A stretch of 64,000 nt of DNA from Agelaius tricolor (GCA_023055355.1 JALJCS010000024.1:7269501-7333500), one strand, 5' to 3'. Shown: positions 14,096 through 28,553, numbered from the stretch's first letter. The notes: generated by a model not told the origin, from the letters alone. Translations and numbers: made by a program.

Positions 14096-16239
14096 ACTCG
14101 GCACAAGGCACATTTGTGCACAACAGGGATTATTTTTCTTCTTTTGTGTGATATATCTCAAATCCGAACTGGATTAACTCACGGTTTATGTCTAAAGCGA
14201 AGTGTTTAGGACAGGTTCTCAGAGGAATTTGCTAGTGGGAGAGCAATATTTGCGTAGCACTGTAGCAGCAGTTTTTAATGAATTAGACACTTTTTAGCAT
14301 GTAATTTGCTCAAATGTGCTAAAAACCAAACCAGGCAGGAGGACTTACTGACTAACCCCAGTAAGTAAGCAGGGCCAAAATAATTTTTTTCAAGTGGGAT
14401 TTGGGAAACCATTCATTGGGAACTGAGCGATTGTCATTGTAATATGATTTGTTGCTTGCTTGCCAGAAAAGGAGTATGTCTGATACTACATTCTGCAGAG
14501 TTGTTCCATATGCTAAGGGACCTGCAAATTATTTCGAAAGAGTAAGGAAATCTAGGAAATTCTCTGTTTGTTATAAATTGGGAGTATGACACATGTAGAA
14601 CTGATGTACTTTGTTTTCAATATTATATAACTAAATTTTAAATAATTTGGCCTGTCTTTTCCTGTATGCTTGAAAATTTAGGAACATGTGTGACTCAAAG
14701 TCCATCTAGTTTGGCATCCTGCCTGCATAATATTGCCAGACATTTGGGAAGTGATTACTTGTACCTTCTGGACGTAAGGGATTTTTTTTCCCCCCTCCAA
14801 TATGCTAAACTACGGTCTGCAACACAAGTGTCTGTGTTTCTGCTAAACTTTAAAAAATAAAGTAATTTAAAAAAATCTCAGTATTGTAATTTTTAATCTA
14901 ATTACTATGAACATAGCAGTCTGTACCTGGTTTCTCCAAACAGTGAATTCTCTAGGTTCCCTGCAGTCCATGAGCTCCTTCTTCTAAAGCCCCATGTAAT
15001 TCCAGTTCTCCCCTTTGCCTGCTAATGCTTCCTGATCTGACCACAAAAACTGCTGAAGCCTCATTTCCCAGCTTGTCTGCATTCACCTCGCTGTCTCTCG
15101 CCACCCTCTCTCCAACTGAGTGTCAGTGCAAAGCTGGCTTCCATGGTTACTACTAAAATAGGCAAAGGAGATATTTTTGGTCAGAATCTGCCAGTTCAGC
15201 AAGATCAAAATGCTTTTGGGAAATGTTCTGAATGCAGTGAAATTTAAGCAGGATGTTTCTTGCAAAATGAAATAGAAAACCCACTCCAGCTTCCTGCAGC
15301 TCACCTGCACCTTCCCAGAACGCAATCCTTGTGGGCTGCCCAGTGCCCTGCTCCACCATCAGGGAGACCTGTCACTCAGTCCTGTGGGGCAGGGCTTTTG
15401 GGTGGAAACCTTTATTTTTCTTGGTTTTGTTCTAAGTGTTGTCAAAATCTTCTCTGCCCCATGTCAGCCACGTCAGCCTTCCCTTCAGCCAGCCTCCTGC
15501 ACAGCACCCATTTCTGTTGTCAGAATTCTGTGCAGGTGCTATTTATTTTAGATGTACATAAAAGCTATCTAGCCATGCAATGGCCTTTGCTCAGTGATGT
15601 GTTGCTGTCACTTGTCTCTTCTGGTCTCTCCTGTTTGTTTCCCTTGTGGCATGTCCCAATTAAGTTGCAGGGCCTCTGAGGAAAGGGATTGCCCTTTTTT
15701 ATGTATCTCGAGACAGCTACTGTTTTTCCTCAGCCTGAATAATTTTTTTTTTTTTGTTCTGTATTTGTAATTGACCCTCCTGCAGTTTGGATACCTCTGG
15801 GCTTCCTTTGCAAATGCTGCTGTATAGTAAAAATTCCCTCACAGGCAGTAGGATGCACGAGCTGTGTCTGTGCTCCACAACATTGATCTGATGGCTCTCT
15901 GTTCACATCCCTGTGGTTTTCTGTCACTTCTGAGCCTTTACAAACCCCCATGACCCCATCACCCAAGGACACTGGCAGACTGCACAGTGCAGGGACCTTG
16001 CTGGAGCTCCTAAGCCAGGCACCACTGCCTGCAGGGTGCTTCTCTACCTCTGGGTGAGCTCCTCATTCCCAGCTCCTCCTGAGCACAGCAGCTTCATTGA
16101 TGGTTTCATGGAGGAGAAAAAAGGGCAGCTTCTCCTCCTGATCATCTGTCCCAGCCTATCTTCTCTGGCCGAGCGTTTCAGAAGTATGGAAGAATATTTC
16201 CTATACTTCACAGAGTATTTCACAGAGTATTTCTTCTCT

Positions 16240-16445
16240 CATAGAGGATCACCGTATCACAGAGGATCCTGAGTTGGAAGGGATCCACAAGGATGCACCC
16301 CAGGACATGGATGTTCCTCCTGTCTGCCAGGGCACTGCTGACTCATATTCAGCTTTTGCCATTGACCAGGACTCCCAGGTCCTTTTTCACAGTTGCTGCT
16401 CTCCACTGCCTCATTCCCCAGCCTGTCTGCACTGGCATTGCATTT
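16240..16445 (-). mobile_element. CR1 3' end fragment
   Basis: ATCACAGAGGATCCTGAGTTGGAAGGGATCCACAAGG-type start (the CR1 3' end in reverse), followed by TGCTGACTCATATTCAGC and GACTCCCAGGTCC, typical CR1 coding-end sequence, with an internal deletion between them. Confidence 0.78.
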
Positions 16446-19400
16446 AATCATCTTTGCAAATTGCAGTAGGCAATAGTAGGAGATACTAAACCCATAATTC
16501 TCTATAAGACTCTAGAAAGTGGGCCTTAGCCCAGTGGATAGCAAAATGTGGGGCAGGAGCCAGCCTCCCAACACAATGTGGCCTTTTTGAACTTACAGAA
16601 TAGTATCCCCCTGCAAACTCCAAATGCTTTTAGACAAACACGTACACAGTACTGCACCCTTTTAAGCAGTTATCAAGGTATGTCTGCACTGAAATTCCCA
16701 GAGAATGCTCTGCAGTTACTGTCCAGTTCCAAGATGTGTTATTACCCACACGTTTTAAGCTCCTGGTGGGCCACACCACAGGATTGCAAAGAGCAGTGAC
16801 CAGCCTGTGCTTTGGACAGCCTTGCTTTTAACAGCTTGCCCCAAACACCAAGGATAAAAGCAGCTTTGGTTGATTGGTGGGTGGGGTTGTTTTTATTATT
16901 ATTATTATTTTTATGTAATCAAGACATTACAAAATAGTCTACTGAGGTACCCATGTGCTGTAGAGTTGGACCTGTGTCTTTGAGGGGTGATGCTCCTTCA
17001 GCAGGAAACTCCTCCTCCTCCTGGTGTCACTGGTGTTTGCTGCCAGTTGGCATTGAGACTCTCCTGAACCAAAGCAAGTGTTCTTCCATGTCTAAAAACC
17101 CCTATAGGCAGTGACCTGTGTGTCAGCATCCCTGTAGACAGCTCCCGTGGGGATTTCAGACACAGAAGTACATTTAGGAGAAGTTGGAGAAATCTCTTGT
17201 GTCCTTAGTGGAATAAATTCTGATTTGCACAGAGGTTTCTGCCTGGCTTCTACCACAGTCCCCATCAGCAGGATGGGACATGCTCTGCTGTAATCAGGGT
17301 GTAATGGCTCAGTTTGTGGGCTGGGCTCTGGTGCTTGAGCGACTGGAGCCGTTATTCCCCTGCAGGCACAGGGGAAAACACCATTCCCTAAAACTTGGCT
17401 GAAGGAAGTTTTATTTGGCATGCATTAGCCCACCCTTGCAAAGCTGAAGGCTGTATACACAGTCAGTTAGCAGAGATCACCTGAGGTTTAGTCAACAGAT
17501 ATGTAAGGATTAATGGAGTTGTCTAAACTCTGTGAGAGCAGCATTTATAGGGGAACTTCATTAGATCCACAGCTGCAAATTATAAACCCTTCTACCCTGT
17601 TTGAGGTTTGTTATCTTTAGAGATCACCATGAAAGGTGGAACAGCTGTGAGAGCTATTATTCAAGCTGATGTATAATGATTGCAAAAAAGGTAGGGTGTT
17701 TAGACAGATGATATGAAGAACAGATTTGCAAGAAGATCTTTAAATTCATATTCCTCTGAGCTGGTGTGCATTGAAAGGAAAGGCACAAGTGAGATACTCC
17801 AGCACTGTGAGGTGTTCACAAGAATATCTTCTGAACTTGTCACTGCCCATCAGAGGAGGGGCTGGGGTGAGCAGGAGAGTGGAGGAGAACAATTTTCCCC
17901 TACAGAGGGGAGTCATGTACAAAGGTGTACTCAGTACCTCAGTTTTGTATGTCAGTGGTTTCCAAGACTTTAATATCCTTATTTTATTGATGAGAACAGT
18001 TGCAGCTTCAGTTGCTTGCATGGTGCTTGGTGCCAGCTTGGTCCTTGATTTGGAGGAAGGTAATGCTGGAGGACTCTGCCATCAGGTGTTAGAGGGGACA
18101 GCAGGAGGGCTGTCAGTGCCCTCAGTCTGGCAGAGCTACAGCTTGCCATGTCAGCAGTTATTCTGAGTTTGGTGACCTGCCAGTCTTTGAGGTGGATGAC
18201 AAATCTTGACTGGCCTCTAGCTGGAGAGGGGTAAGAAGCAGCCAAATGCTAATAGAGCTTCTCCTGCCACTGCCCTCCTCCTGGGCAGGGACTGTTCTTG
18301 CTGACACAGAGCTGCTCTTCCCCTGAAAGGTTTGCTGGTCTTGTCTTGGCTGTTTGTCCAGGACAAACAGCTCCAGGGCTCAGAGACCAGGACAAGGGTT
18401 TAACGATGCCTAGGGACTGCACAGATCTGCAGAACATCAGCAGAGGCACAGCCTAGAGAGGTGTGTTTTCCCTCCCCTGGCTCTGGCAAAGACTGCAGGA
18501 GTTATTTGGGGATTAAAAAACTCCTCTTGCTTTCAGACCCATGTAGGAAAACAGTCTCTTTATCAACCACTTGACACATGGGCTTTGGCAAGGCAGAGGA
18601 GGCAATGTGGGGTCTCCATAATTATTATCAACGATTTTCTAAGGGAGGAGGGGGTAGAACCTGAGTCCTTGAAACTTAGATCCCCTTCAGGTGCTGAGAG
18701 GAGGGGAATAAGAGAGGTATTATTAGAAAGCATTTCTTTTATTTAGCAGATGTTAAATAGCACTATACCACTATATCAATCTGTCAAGTACACTAATAGG
18801 AAACAGCATCTAGGAAAGTTGAGATGTGAATTTCACAGGGGAACAATTGCCCCCCTTCTGCAGGATCCTGGGGTCTGGGGGCCAGCACAGAGCACAAGGA
18901 GCAGGCACACATATGCCAGGCACATGTGGATGGAGAGGGGAAGGAAAACTTGTGGACTATGACAGAAAAAACTTGGAGCAGCTGGAAAGGTTTTCACCCA
19001 CCCTGTCCTCGTTGTTGTACTTGAAACTGGATTAAAAATATCCTTAAAGCAGTGACCACACATGTCTTTGGGTTTTGACAAGTTGTGTGTGCCATGCTGT
19101 GGGTTTCTGTAGTGTTAACCGGCATTTTCACAATATAGGTGGTTTAAAGTCTGAGGGAGAAAAACAGACCTCTAATGGATGATTAAAGGTTGAACAGCAA
19201 GCCTGGCTTTACATTAATGTGTGTTAGCTCCCAATCAGACCCAAAGCCATGGTGTTTTCCTCTTGTACTCTGTACTGCTTCCCTTGACCTGTCCTGGTGA
19301 TGCCCAGCAGTGGCTGTGACCACAGGCAGCCGAGGTTGGTTCGGTTTTATTAAAAGAGCTGCCTGAAGCCCAAGGTTAAGTGACGGGAATTTCAAAACAA

Positions 19401-20002
19401 AACAATAAATTAATAAAATGAATGTGTCATCAGCTGATCCTCTTCTGACCACCATCTGTCCCCTGATCATGTGACGTCTCCCAGCTGGCTACCCAAGAGA
19501 CAAACCATGCAAGATCATCATCACAACATATGCTGCTATTTACACATTTTTAAAGGTAATAGTTGCTAGGCTGTCATATTAGTAGTTAAAAGCAGTTATT
19601 TGGAAGCTAGAGGATTTTTTCTTTATTTCTCTCCTTTTTATTTTTCCCCTTAGGAAGGCAGTGACTCAGCAGGTATATTTCTGACAGAGACATGTTCAGG
19701 GTTGGATCAGTGGAAGTTCCTGTGTAAAGTACATGTAATTCTACCCCCTCATACCCCCACCTTGTTCTGTGGTATGCTGTTGTGCCTTTTGTAATATGCA
19801 GTAGAATAAATAAAATAGAAAGAAGGCAATGGTCCCACAAATGTCACTAGTGTACCTTTTAGGAACATTATGTACTCTCTTTGCCATCTCCAGGATGCAA
19901 ACCAAGCTCTGCATTTTTTAACTATTGTTAAGATCAAGGATGTGGTTATGAGAAGACTTACAGTTTATAGGATACTTAAGCATTGAGGATTGAGGCACGG
20001 AA

Positions 20003-20079
20003 CATTTCCTGGGGATTAACGACTGACTGGGTGAGCCTCGGGCCATTAACCCCTGCCTGCCATTAATCTTCAGGAAATG
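20003..20079 (+). ncRNA. Hairpin of pre-miRNA size (candidate structured element)
   Basis: Left arm 20003-20031 and right arm 20051-20079 pair around a 19-base loop: 22 Watson-Crick and 2 G-U pairs out of 29, with the outer 17 pairs unbroken. G-U pairs arise only in a + strand RNA, which is the MSANTD1 sense direction. The arms also carry GGATTA and TTAATC, so a palindromic homeodomain-type enhancer is an alternative. No known miRNA was recognised. Confidence 0.35.
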
Positions 20080-20765
20080 CCCTGCAGTGAGGTCGTTATT
20101 GCTGTTATATGCTGAAACACAAAAATAATAAGAAGAAAGGTCCGTGGATTATTTATTTATATTTTACATAACACAATTCTATTGGGACTGTAGGAAATGA
20201 ACATCTTTCTATTTAGCTGGTGGTAAGCTGGAATTAATGCAGTTCCAGCATCTCACTCTTTTGTGGAAGATTATTGTCAGACTGCAGGAGTGTAAGTGGG
20301 GCAGGATTTGGCCCACTGCTTGTATTGCAGTGTTTAATACAATGAATATGCCCTGCTTCTCTGATATTACTGCTGGCACAATTTAGCCCTATATAAAAAC
20401 CAGCTCAAAATGCTTGTTTTACAGCAAAGCAATTTATTCACAGTTCCAAGCATCTCGCAGCCTTTTTTTAACTCGTTGAATAATCCTTTTAGGTTGCCCA
20501 TAAAGCAGGTAAAATGCTTCTGCTGCAGTCCTAAGGCAGAACACAGGCTGCATAAATAGCATATAAATTACTAGGAATACAAAATACACATACAGTAATA
20601 CATACCTACAAAGGCAAATTCATACTGACAGGACTGCAGTGTGTGCTTATCAGCAGCAAAACATCTCGGGGAAAAAAAAAAAGTGGCTTTATATTGAAAT
20701 TTTGTATATATTTCTCTCTATTTAAACACTTAAATACTATTTTTTGCATGTTCTAAAGCCCAGAT

Positions 20766-20790
20766 GCAGGCTCCTTTTTAATGAGCCTGC
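20766..20790. repeat. Short perfect inverted repeat
   Basis: GCAGGCTC and GAGCCTGC separated by 9 bases, in AT-rich DNA upstream of MSANTD1. It may be chance or part of a regulatory element. Confidence 0.6.
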
Positions 20791-21183
20791 CTGCTTAAAC
20801 ATTTATTAGCTTAGAGATGTATAGTTTTCATAAAGCTGGCTGATTCTTTTTGCAGAATATCTTTGCAAAAAAAAAGCTTTTTTTTTTTTGTGTACATGGC
20901 CTCAGTCCTTGCAACCTCCTAGAGAGTCTGTCAAGGCACAACTTAAAAGCTCGTTCAGGCGACCATGACCCCCTGCTAGCAGATTGTCTGCCTAAAAGGT
21001 AAGGGAAAGCTAAAAAAGAAGTAGAAACTTAAAAGTAGCTTCTCAAAGGCTGCATAGATCTTTTTTTTTTTTGTTAAACCTAAAGTGTTTAAAAGCTTTA
21101 ATATTGATGGCCTGTCAACTTTGTCCTGATTCTTTGGCTTTCAGTTAAAAGGTTTTTGTTGTTGTAGCTTATGCAGTTGCTCT

Positions 21184-21215
21184 GTTGCTATGGAAACGTG
21201 ACATCAAAATGACGT
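21184..21215 (+). promoter_or_regulatory. RFX X-box next to CRE-like half sites
   Basis: GTTGCTATGGAAAC at 21184-21197 is a near-consensus RFX X-box (GTTGCCATGGCAAC type). It is followed immediately by TGACATCA at 21199-21206, one base from a full CRE, and TGACGT at 21210-21215. The cluster lies about 220 bp before the MSANTD1 start codon and about 205 bp before the splice acceptor. RFX plus ATF/CREB arrangements are known from X/X2 promoters. The assignment is by motif only. Confidence 0.45.
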
Positions 21216-21396
21216 TTCTCTGTTTAAAAGCTTTTAACTAAATTCCTGCCTGTCAGATGTAGGCCCCATTTTGTGCACTCAAGCTTCAAGCTGTTGCAAA
21301 AAGGTTTCATATGTTCTGTTGTCATTCAAATTCTTTATCCACATATGCATGTCTTGCACTACAAAAAACCTAAACTAAAAACTCAATCTATATTAA

Positions 21397-21687
<291 letters not shown>

Positions 21688-22468
21688 TAAGCTTCAGTTC
21701 ATTCTTTTTATTTTAAGAGATTTTAGCAGGGACGGCGCAGTGATTTTTGCCTTTCAGCAAGAAGTCTCCTGGAGGAAATCTGTCGATAAAAGATTAAAGA
21801 TTGTTCATATCGCTTTTAAAATTCTCTCTTGCCAATGCTGTTACGTCATTGTTAATTTGTCCCCCCCATTTCATGTCAAACTCTGGACAACTTTGTTGCT
21901 TTAAAATTAGCTGGCACTGTTATGATGCAGAGGGATGGAAATGTGTTTAATGGGGAAAAGAGATTTTTTTTTTTTGATCTTTGCTGAGGGGACTGATTGT
22001 GTTAGCTTGGCAGCCAATTCCTTGCAGTGAAACTCCTGCAGTTTCAAGTGGCCACTGAGGATCGGAATTGCAAGGCAAAGTTAAAAAAAAAAAAAGAAGA
22101 AAACTAGAACAGAATAATGTTTGGGGGGGCTGATGCTCCTTGATTTTGGTCTCGTGAGTTGAAGGGTTACACTTCACGGGGCCAAGAATAATTGAATGTC
22201 TTATTACTGAGTGACACACATTGCTATAATTATAAGCAGCAGCAGTGAAAGAACTATTATATCTGCAGAGAGAATCAATGTGCACCGTCAATACTGCTCC
22301 AAAGGAGTCGGGGGGAGGGCGGAGGTGTCTATGAGGGGATGATAAAGAACAGGCAAGCAGTCAGGAGGGGAAGTTGGCTTCAGAAAATGTGAGGCATTTG
22401 TGGATTTGTTGTTTGCAGGGAGAAAAATAATTAGAACTTAACAGAAATATTTCCATTTTTTTTCCTCC

Positions 22469-22492
22469 TTTTTTTTTTTTTTTTTTTTTTTT
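22469..22492. repeat. T24 mononucleotide run
   Basis: Uninterrupted run of 24 T in MSANTD1 intron 1, with a shorter T run just before it. Confidence 0.95.
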
Positions 22493-25400
22493 AAATTCTT
22501 ATCTCTGCGAAGCACAAACTGCCTCATACTGGAAATCCTGAGTGGTGATTTGAGCGAGGTGCTTGTAATGCAAGAAAATCAAATATGTGACTCTTTTATT
22601 TAATCTCTCCTCAAAGCTCATATTAATAATAAAAAAGGTTATTACAGCAGGCAACCATGTTAAAACTGCTCGCTTTTCTGTAAGGCACCCTTACTGTATT
22701 TAATGCAGAGACTGCTCATCAAATAGAAAACTAGGGAAAATCCTGTAAACCCCTTAACTTTGAATGTCCTTCTACATTTCTATGATCCACAAGCATAATG
22801 TTTAACATCATTTGCCATAATATTAAACCTGATGTTTTGTGGCAAATCCTAACATCTCCAAAATGTTTTACCAACCCTGCTGTAATCTCTCCAGTTTCCT
22901 TCACCCAGACTGTAGATGAGAAAGCTGGAAGTAAGATAAATTTTTGTCCAGCATCACCCAGCAATTCCCACTCAGATGCAGATTTGGGAGTTGCAGGCTA
23001 GCAGGCTTTTGCTTAGTCTGCTAAATCTGCAGTCCTCCCTGCTGGGAATTGCATCTCGGCACTGAGATTTCACAGGTGTCTGTAGCAGCAACACTGCACG
23101 ATAGTTAAGTGCTGTAATTGCCAAGTGGAATAGGTTATTTCTGTCAGCCTTTGTTCTAAATTTACAGTGTTGTCATCCATCAGAGAGTCTCATTTTTTTC
23201 CTAATTAATGTTTTTACTTTAAAGTTGCGCTGGGGGAAGGGAAGAAATAAAATCACTCGCATGCATGCACAGTGTGTGTGAGAGAAACCACACTTCTAAG
23301 AAATATCCTTCTATTTCTGTGAACTTCTAAGATTGCTTCTGTTGCATGTTGTCAATCTGCTTTTCTATATTGCAGTGCATGGCAGCTCCCTGCTTATTGA
23401 TTGAGATGCTAATTTAGGAGAGTTAAAAACTGCCTTGTGCTGTCACAGAGCTGTTTCATTTTGTGCTCTGGAATATAAAATGCAGCTTCTTGGTTTTTGT
23501 TCACATGCCTGTGTGCTTTGCTGTCAAGGTGAGGTGGTATGGAGAACAGGGGCAAGCAGAAGCTGTTACTCACAATTTCTAGTTTTCTGGGTACTTTTTG
23601 GTGGTGTGTGAGGATGGGGAAGGTTGTGGTGAAACTGTAAATTATGTGAGTGGCCACCGACTGCTGCTGGCTTTGCTGGGAGGCAGCCGAGTGTTAGGAC
23701 ACTTGAGGAAGATGCTTTATAGGACACCTGAGGAAGGTGCTTTACATCACTGCATTTCTGAGCATCATTGCTGCCCTGTGGCACAAACTGGAGAGGAAGG
23801 TCCTGAGAGTGGGATAATGCTGTATTTTGAGATAATACTTTGTAAAGATTACATTGGGTTAGTGCGTGTGACATGGGAGAACTCAGTAGCACCAGTAGCA
23901 GGAGTGAGGAGGGGTGTTGTGCACCTAGGAGCTTATTTCTGCACCCACTTCAGGATCCTGTACTTTAGGCAACTCTGAACAGTGCTGCAGGGGTGGAGTG
24001 GCCTCTACTCTTCCTTTAACAGAAATAAACTGCATTGATTATTTAATCAGATCATATTATTTACCTAAGTGTCACAATTTCATAAAGGAACATAAAACCT
24101 CTGTCAAACAAATGATTACACATACATATATGGATGAATACATATATGTACTTTTTCCATAAAAAGAAAAAGCAGTACTTGAATATTTCTACTAGTCTTT
24201 TTAACCAAGTTCAGTTTTTAAAAGTGCTGTCACTGTGTGGCTTATCCTGGGACATCTGTTGAAATAGATATTGATGATCTGAATCACGCAGGGTGCTGAA
24301 ACAGAAAGCAGTGAACATGTTTATAATGGTGCTCTCCAGTTTGAGGATCCCATGGAATTCTAAGAGGCAGTTCAGTAAATGTTTTCTTTATTCTGCTTAG
24401 TGCAAGCCATTCGTTGAGTAGAAGGTGTCCAAGTCAGGCAAACATATGCACAAGTAGGGCAGGAGTGTTTCTTGGCCAATAATTATTGCAGTTTCTGCAG
24501 CAAGTGCAGCCTGCATGGGTGTGTACAGTGGCAGGGGGCTCAGAAGGGGCTCCCACCCCAGGGATTCACCTTGGATCTGGCTGTGTTTGGATCCCATGTG
24601 GGATTTGTGCTGCCAGGTAATGTTACCTCAGGTGTAGCTCAGTGTGCATGAGCATCTCTCACATAAGCAATTTTAGGGTGTTCATATCCCATTCCTCCAC
24701 ATCTGAGGTGAAAACATTATTCAGGTGTTAAAATGCCAAACAGAAATTTATTTTATCTCATTATTTCCTCCTTGAATTCTTGTGTTTATTTCTGCCTGCC
24801 CTATATTTCAGCAAGGTGACAAGAGAATGAGAAGATGTTTAGAGAACAGTTAGTCTGAGCTGTGAAAAGCTTTCTTTATTAAGAGAAGTGTAAAAAAAAA
24901 GTTTGTGAATGCTAAAGGAATTTCAGAGATGCATACAAATATGCACTATTTTTCAGAACGTAAAGCAGATTTTTTTTGCCGTAATACAAGATTTATATAC
25001 ATTTATAAGAACTACAAGGCAAGAAATGCAAAACTAGTTGAAGTCATATAAATCTGTATTGCACTGCAAAATTAGCACGTGGAAATATTGCCACTGAAAA
25101 TCATTGACACCAAGAGAGCAGCAGGTTGTTTTAATATTATTATTTTTTTTACTAAAGATTAGATTTATTAAATAAAAAAACAGATGTTGTTTGTCTTCCA
25201 ATTAGGTAGAGTTATGAAAGGCAGCGAGTTTCAGGATATTACTGGCTGTTGATGGAAAAATAATCATGTGTTTTTATGGGTGAATGTGCCCTCAAAAGCT
25301 GTCTGACAAAATCATTCTTGAAGTATGCAGCACTGACCTTTGTCAGAAGAGAGTGAGACAATGGACTGAGCTGGCAGTGATTCCTGTATTCCTCTCCATT

Positions 25401-28026
25401 ACTGTAGTCCAAGTGCATTTGGAGGAAACTAATCAGGGAAAAATATACCGTGACCTGAAGTAATTCTTACTGGAGTCTCAGTGTATTAAGGGACCATTTC
25501 ATCCACTGTGGAAATTGACTGGGTGGAAAATTCTGCACAACACCATAGGTGGAAGGAAAATTCTTTCTGCAGGAGTATTTGAGTAAAGTTCTGCTCTTAG
25601 GGATTGCTGTAAAATCTGAAATATCTGCTGTGGATAGACAGCCACCAGGTTTTTAATGTTCTGCTTCAAAGACACCTGTGTGGTGAGCTGCATGAACCTC
25701 CCCATTTATCCATCCTAGAAGGAAAGGCTGAGTCAAGCTTCCTGAAATTCAAAGTTAATCTTTCACATGTGCTGGTCATCAAAAGTTTTCCTGAGATTAG
25801 TGTGCCAGCTCTTGAGGTTTAGCATCCCTTCGAGTCTGTGCCCAGTTCTTTGTGTTGTGCAGCCTCCTTGGGGCTATCAGCTCATGTGAACCTGTAATTA
25901 TTCCTTCTAAAAGAAAGCACTGTCCTGTCACTGCTAATGTGCTGATCTCACTGTGCCACAGTGCTCTGTGACTGCTGTTATCATATTGCCACTGACACAA
26001 TACTTATAAAAAAAGGAAGCACAGCTTGCACAGTGGTCCACAGTTTTGACTGATTCCTTCTGATGTTTAAAAATAAGAACTGTGTGAATGCAAATTTATT
26101 ATTTTCAAAAACATCACCCTCCCCAAAGCCTAGAAAACAGGATGCAGCTGTTGCTCTTTGATTTGAATCGCAGTCAATTAATGTTAATGATTGGTAAATT
26201 TGAATCAGTCTCATGATTTGAATGAAAGAGTAGTCTAATTTTTTATTTTCATGTGTACATGATAGCAATTAAACATTTTTGCTTGTGTAATCCATTGCTA
26301 TACTCTATGACATTATGCAACTGGAAAATTTGACCTCTGTTACAGCAAATGATAAAATATGAGTGCAGCCAAATTACAGCAAAAAGTTGAATACTTTACT
26401 ATCTTTGTCTTTAATTTCAATAATTTATGGCAGATGCACAACTTAGCATTGTACTTTCATCGTCCTTCCTTTCCTCACCATTGATTGGTTCACAAACAGT
26501 TGCTATTTATTATTTATTTTGAAAGCTTTTCCTAGAAACCCCAGGAGATGGATCTTGTATCCATTCCTTAAGGCAAGTAGTAATATCAAATGCTGCAATA
26601 ATAATAAAAAAGCAATCCTGCTTTGAGCAAAGTCTAAAAAAATAAAGCAAGTTATAGATTGCTTGCTTTTTGCTGACTAAATAATGATGATTTTCAAAAA
26701 ACCAAAACCTTTTTAGAATATAATATTGTGATAGTTTTTCTTTAGAGGGTGGATTAATAGGCACAGAGAACAAAGTCTGAAAAAAGGTCAATGGCAGCAC
26801 AAATGACTCAACAGTTGTCTCAGTCTATTCAGTGGAGCATTTTGGCAGTGGGATCTCAAAGTCCATTAATTTATTCACTTCTCTGGAATAAGACAAGCAA
26901 TCACCTTTCAAATTAACTCAGTTGGCATGCTTTGGGTATTTGTCCACTGGAAATCTGACTTTGATCCCTGAGTTTTTGGAGAGAGTTCTCAGTTGCCTCT
27001 GCTCTCAGCTGGATTTTAATAGAGCCTCATGAAACAGCAACAGGTCCAGATAAACTCAGTGTGAATTTATTTTGCAAGCTCTGCTGACTTTCTCACTTAC
27101 CTCTGTTTCTTACCTCATTTTTCCTGCATGGCTGCTCCCTCAGGCAGTGATGTGCCCAACTGCAAAGTGTTAATGTTTGGCTCATCTTGCTCTCTCTTTT
27201 CTGGACTATTGCATTCCAGCCTTCCTATTGTCCTGTTTCTTTTAACATCCCCATGTTTCATTAAAACAAACAAAACCCCAATTCTATCTCTTGGAAGCAG
27301 CTAAGGTTGCTGTGATGAGTTATGCTAATGACTGAGGGCAGTAAATTAATCTCTGCTTTAGACTCCAGTTTTTCCAGGGTTACATTTACCTCAATGCAGG
27401 CAAAAGCTCTCAGCTGTCTAACTAGGTTTTCTGGACTTCTGGCAGTTGTAGAAAAAATATTTAAAATTCAGTAAATCCTGGAACTCGATATTAGTATTAT
27501 GAAGGTAGCTATTTGGTTTGTTTTCACCAGAAAGCTAAACCATCAACACTATTGCAGTCAATGGTCTCCCTATTTACCTCCACCTGCAGCATTTCTGCTT
27601 CTCTTCCAAAGGACTGACAGACACTCCCTTTTCCCTTATCTTCTCATCTCTTTCCTTGTTTCATCCTTTTTTTCTGTGTGTTTGAGCCAGACTCCATACA
27701 GGTAGATGATTGCTGCTGGTGCTGCTTTTAAGCTAACAGTTCTCTTGTCTCCCTCCTGGTAGTGATCCCTTTTATTTAGCTCAGAGCTACAGTAAGCAGT
27801 CAGAAGTAGAATTAGTATCCATTCAATGCATTTAGAGCCAGAGAAATACCTGCATTTATATAACTGCAACTCTACAGCTCTGTGAGCAGACAATAAACAA
27901 CAGCCTTCCTTCCAAATTGTCATAGTTCTGTAAGAAAAGGGTTCTGGGTACACAGCTGAGCTCAAACAGCAACAAAAAGGTACCAACCTACACAGGCAAA
28001 ATGTCTGCTCCTGGAAACTTTCTATT

Positions 28027-28553
28027 GAATCATAGTACAGCTCAGGTTGGAAGGGATCTTTAAAGACCATCTCTTTCCAACCCTTCCCATGGGCAGGGAC
28101 ACCTCCCCTAAACCAGGTTGCTCAAAGCCCCATCCAAACTGGCCTTGAACACTGCCAGGATGCAGCATCCACAGCTTCCTGGGCAATCTGTTTCAGTGGT
28201 TCACCACTCTGATTAAAATTTCTTCTTATATCTAGTCTGAATCTACAATAAGGTCTTTCCAGAGCTTTCTCTTCCCCAGGCTGAGCAATCCTGACTCTCT
28301 CAGCCTGTCTCCATGGCAGAGCTGCTCTGTGTATTTTTGTAGCCTTCCAGGTGGGGTCTCAGGAGAGCAGAGGGGCAGAATGCCCTCGCTCAGCCTGCTG
28401 GCCATGCTGCTTTTGCATGGTTGGCTTTGTGGGCTACAAGCACATTGCTCATGTCCAGCCTCTCGCTGACCTGCACCCCCAACTCCTTCCCTGTGGGACT
28501 GCCCTCAATCTCTTCATCCCCCAAACTGTAGTTATACCTGGGTTGCCCCAAAA
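28027..28553 (-). mobile_element. CR1 LINE fragment (3' part)
   Basis: The reverse complement has the CR1 3' end (GATCCCTTCCAACCTGAGCT ... then an octamer remnant at 28027). The 28450-28550 part matches the CR1 coding end (GCTCATGTCCAGCCTCTCGC, CTTCATCCCCCAAACTGTAG). It is in MSANTD1 intron 1. Confidence 0.9.

Noticed and set aside
13297..14209. Open frames of about 250 codons on both strands in the 13-kb CpG island
   Set aside because: Same artefact: GC-rich tandem repeat without stops, low-complexity products and no recognisable family.
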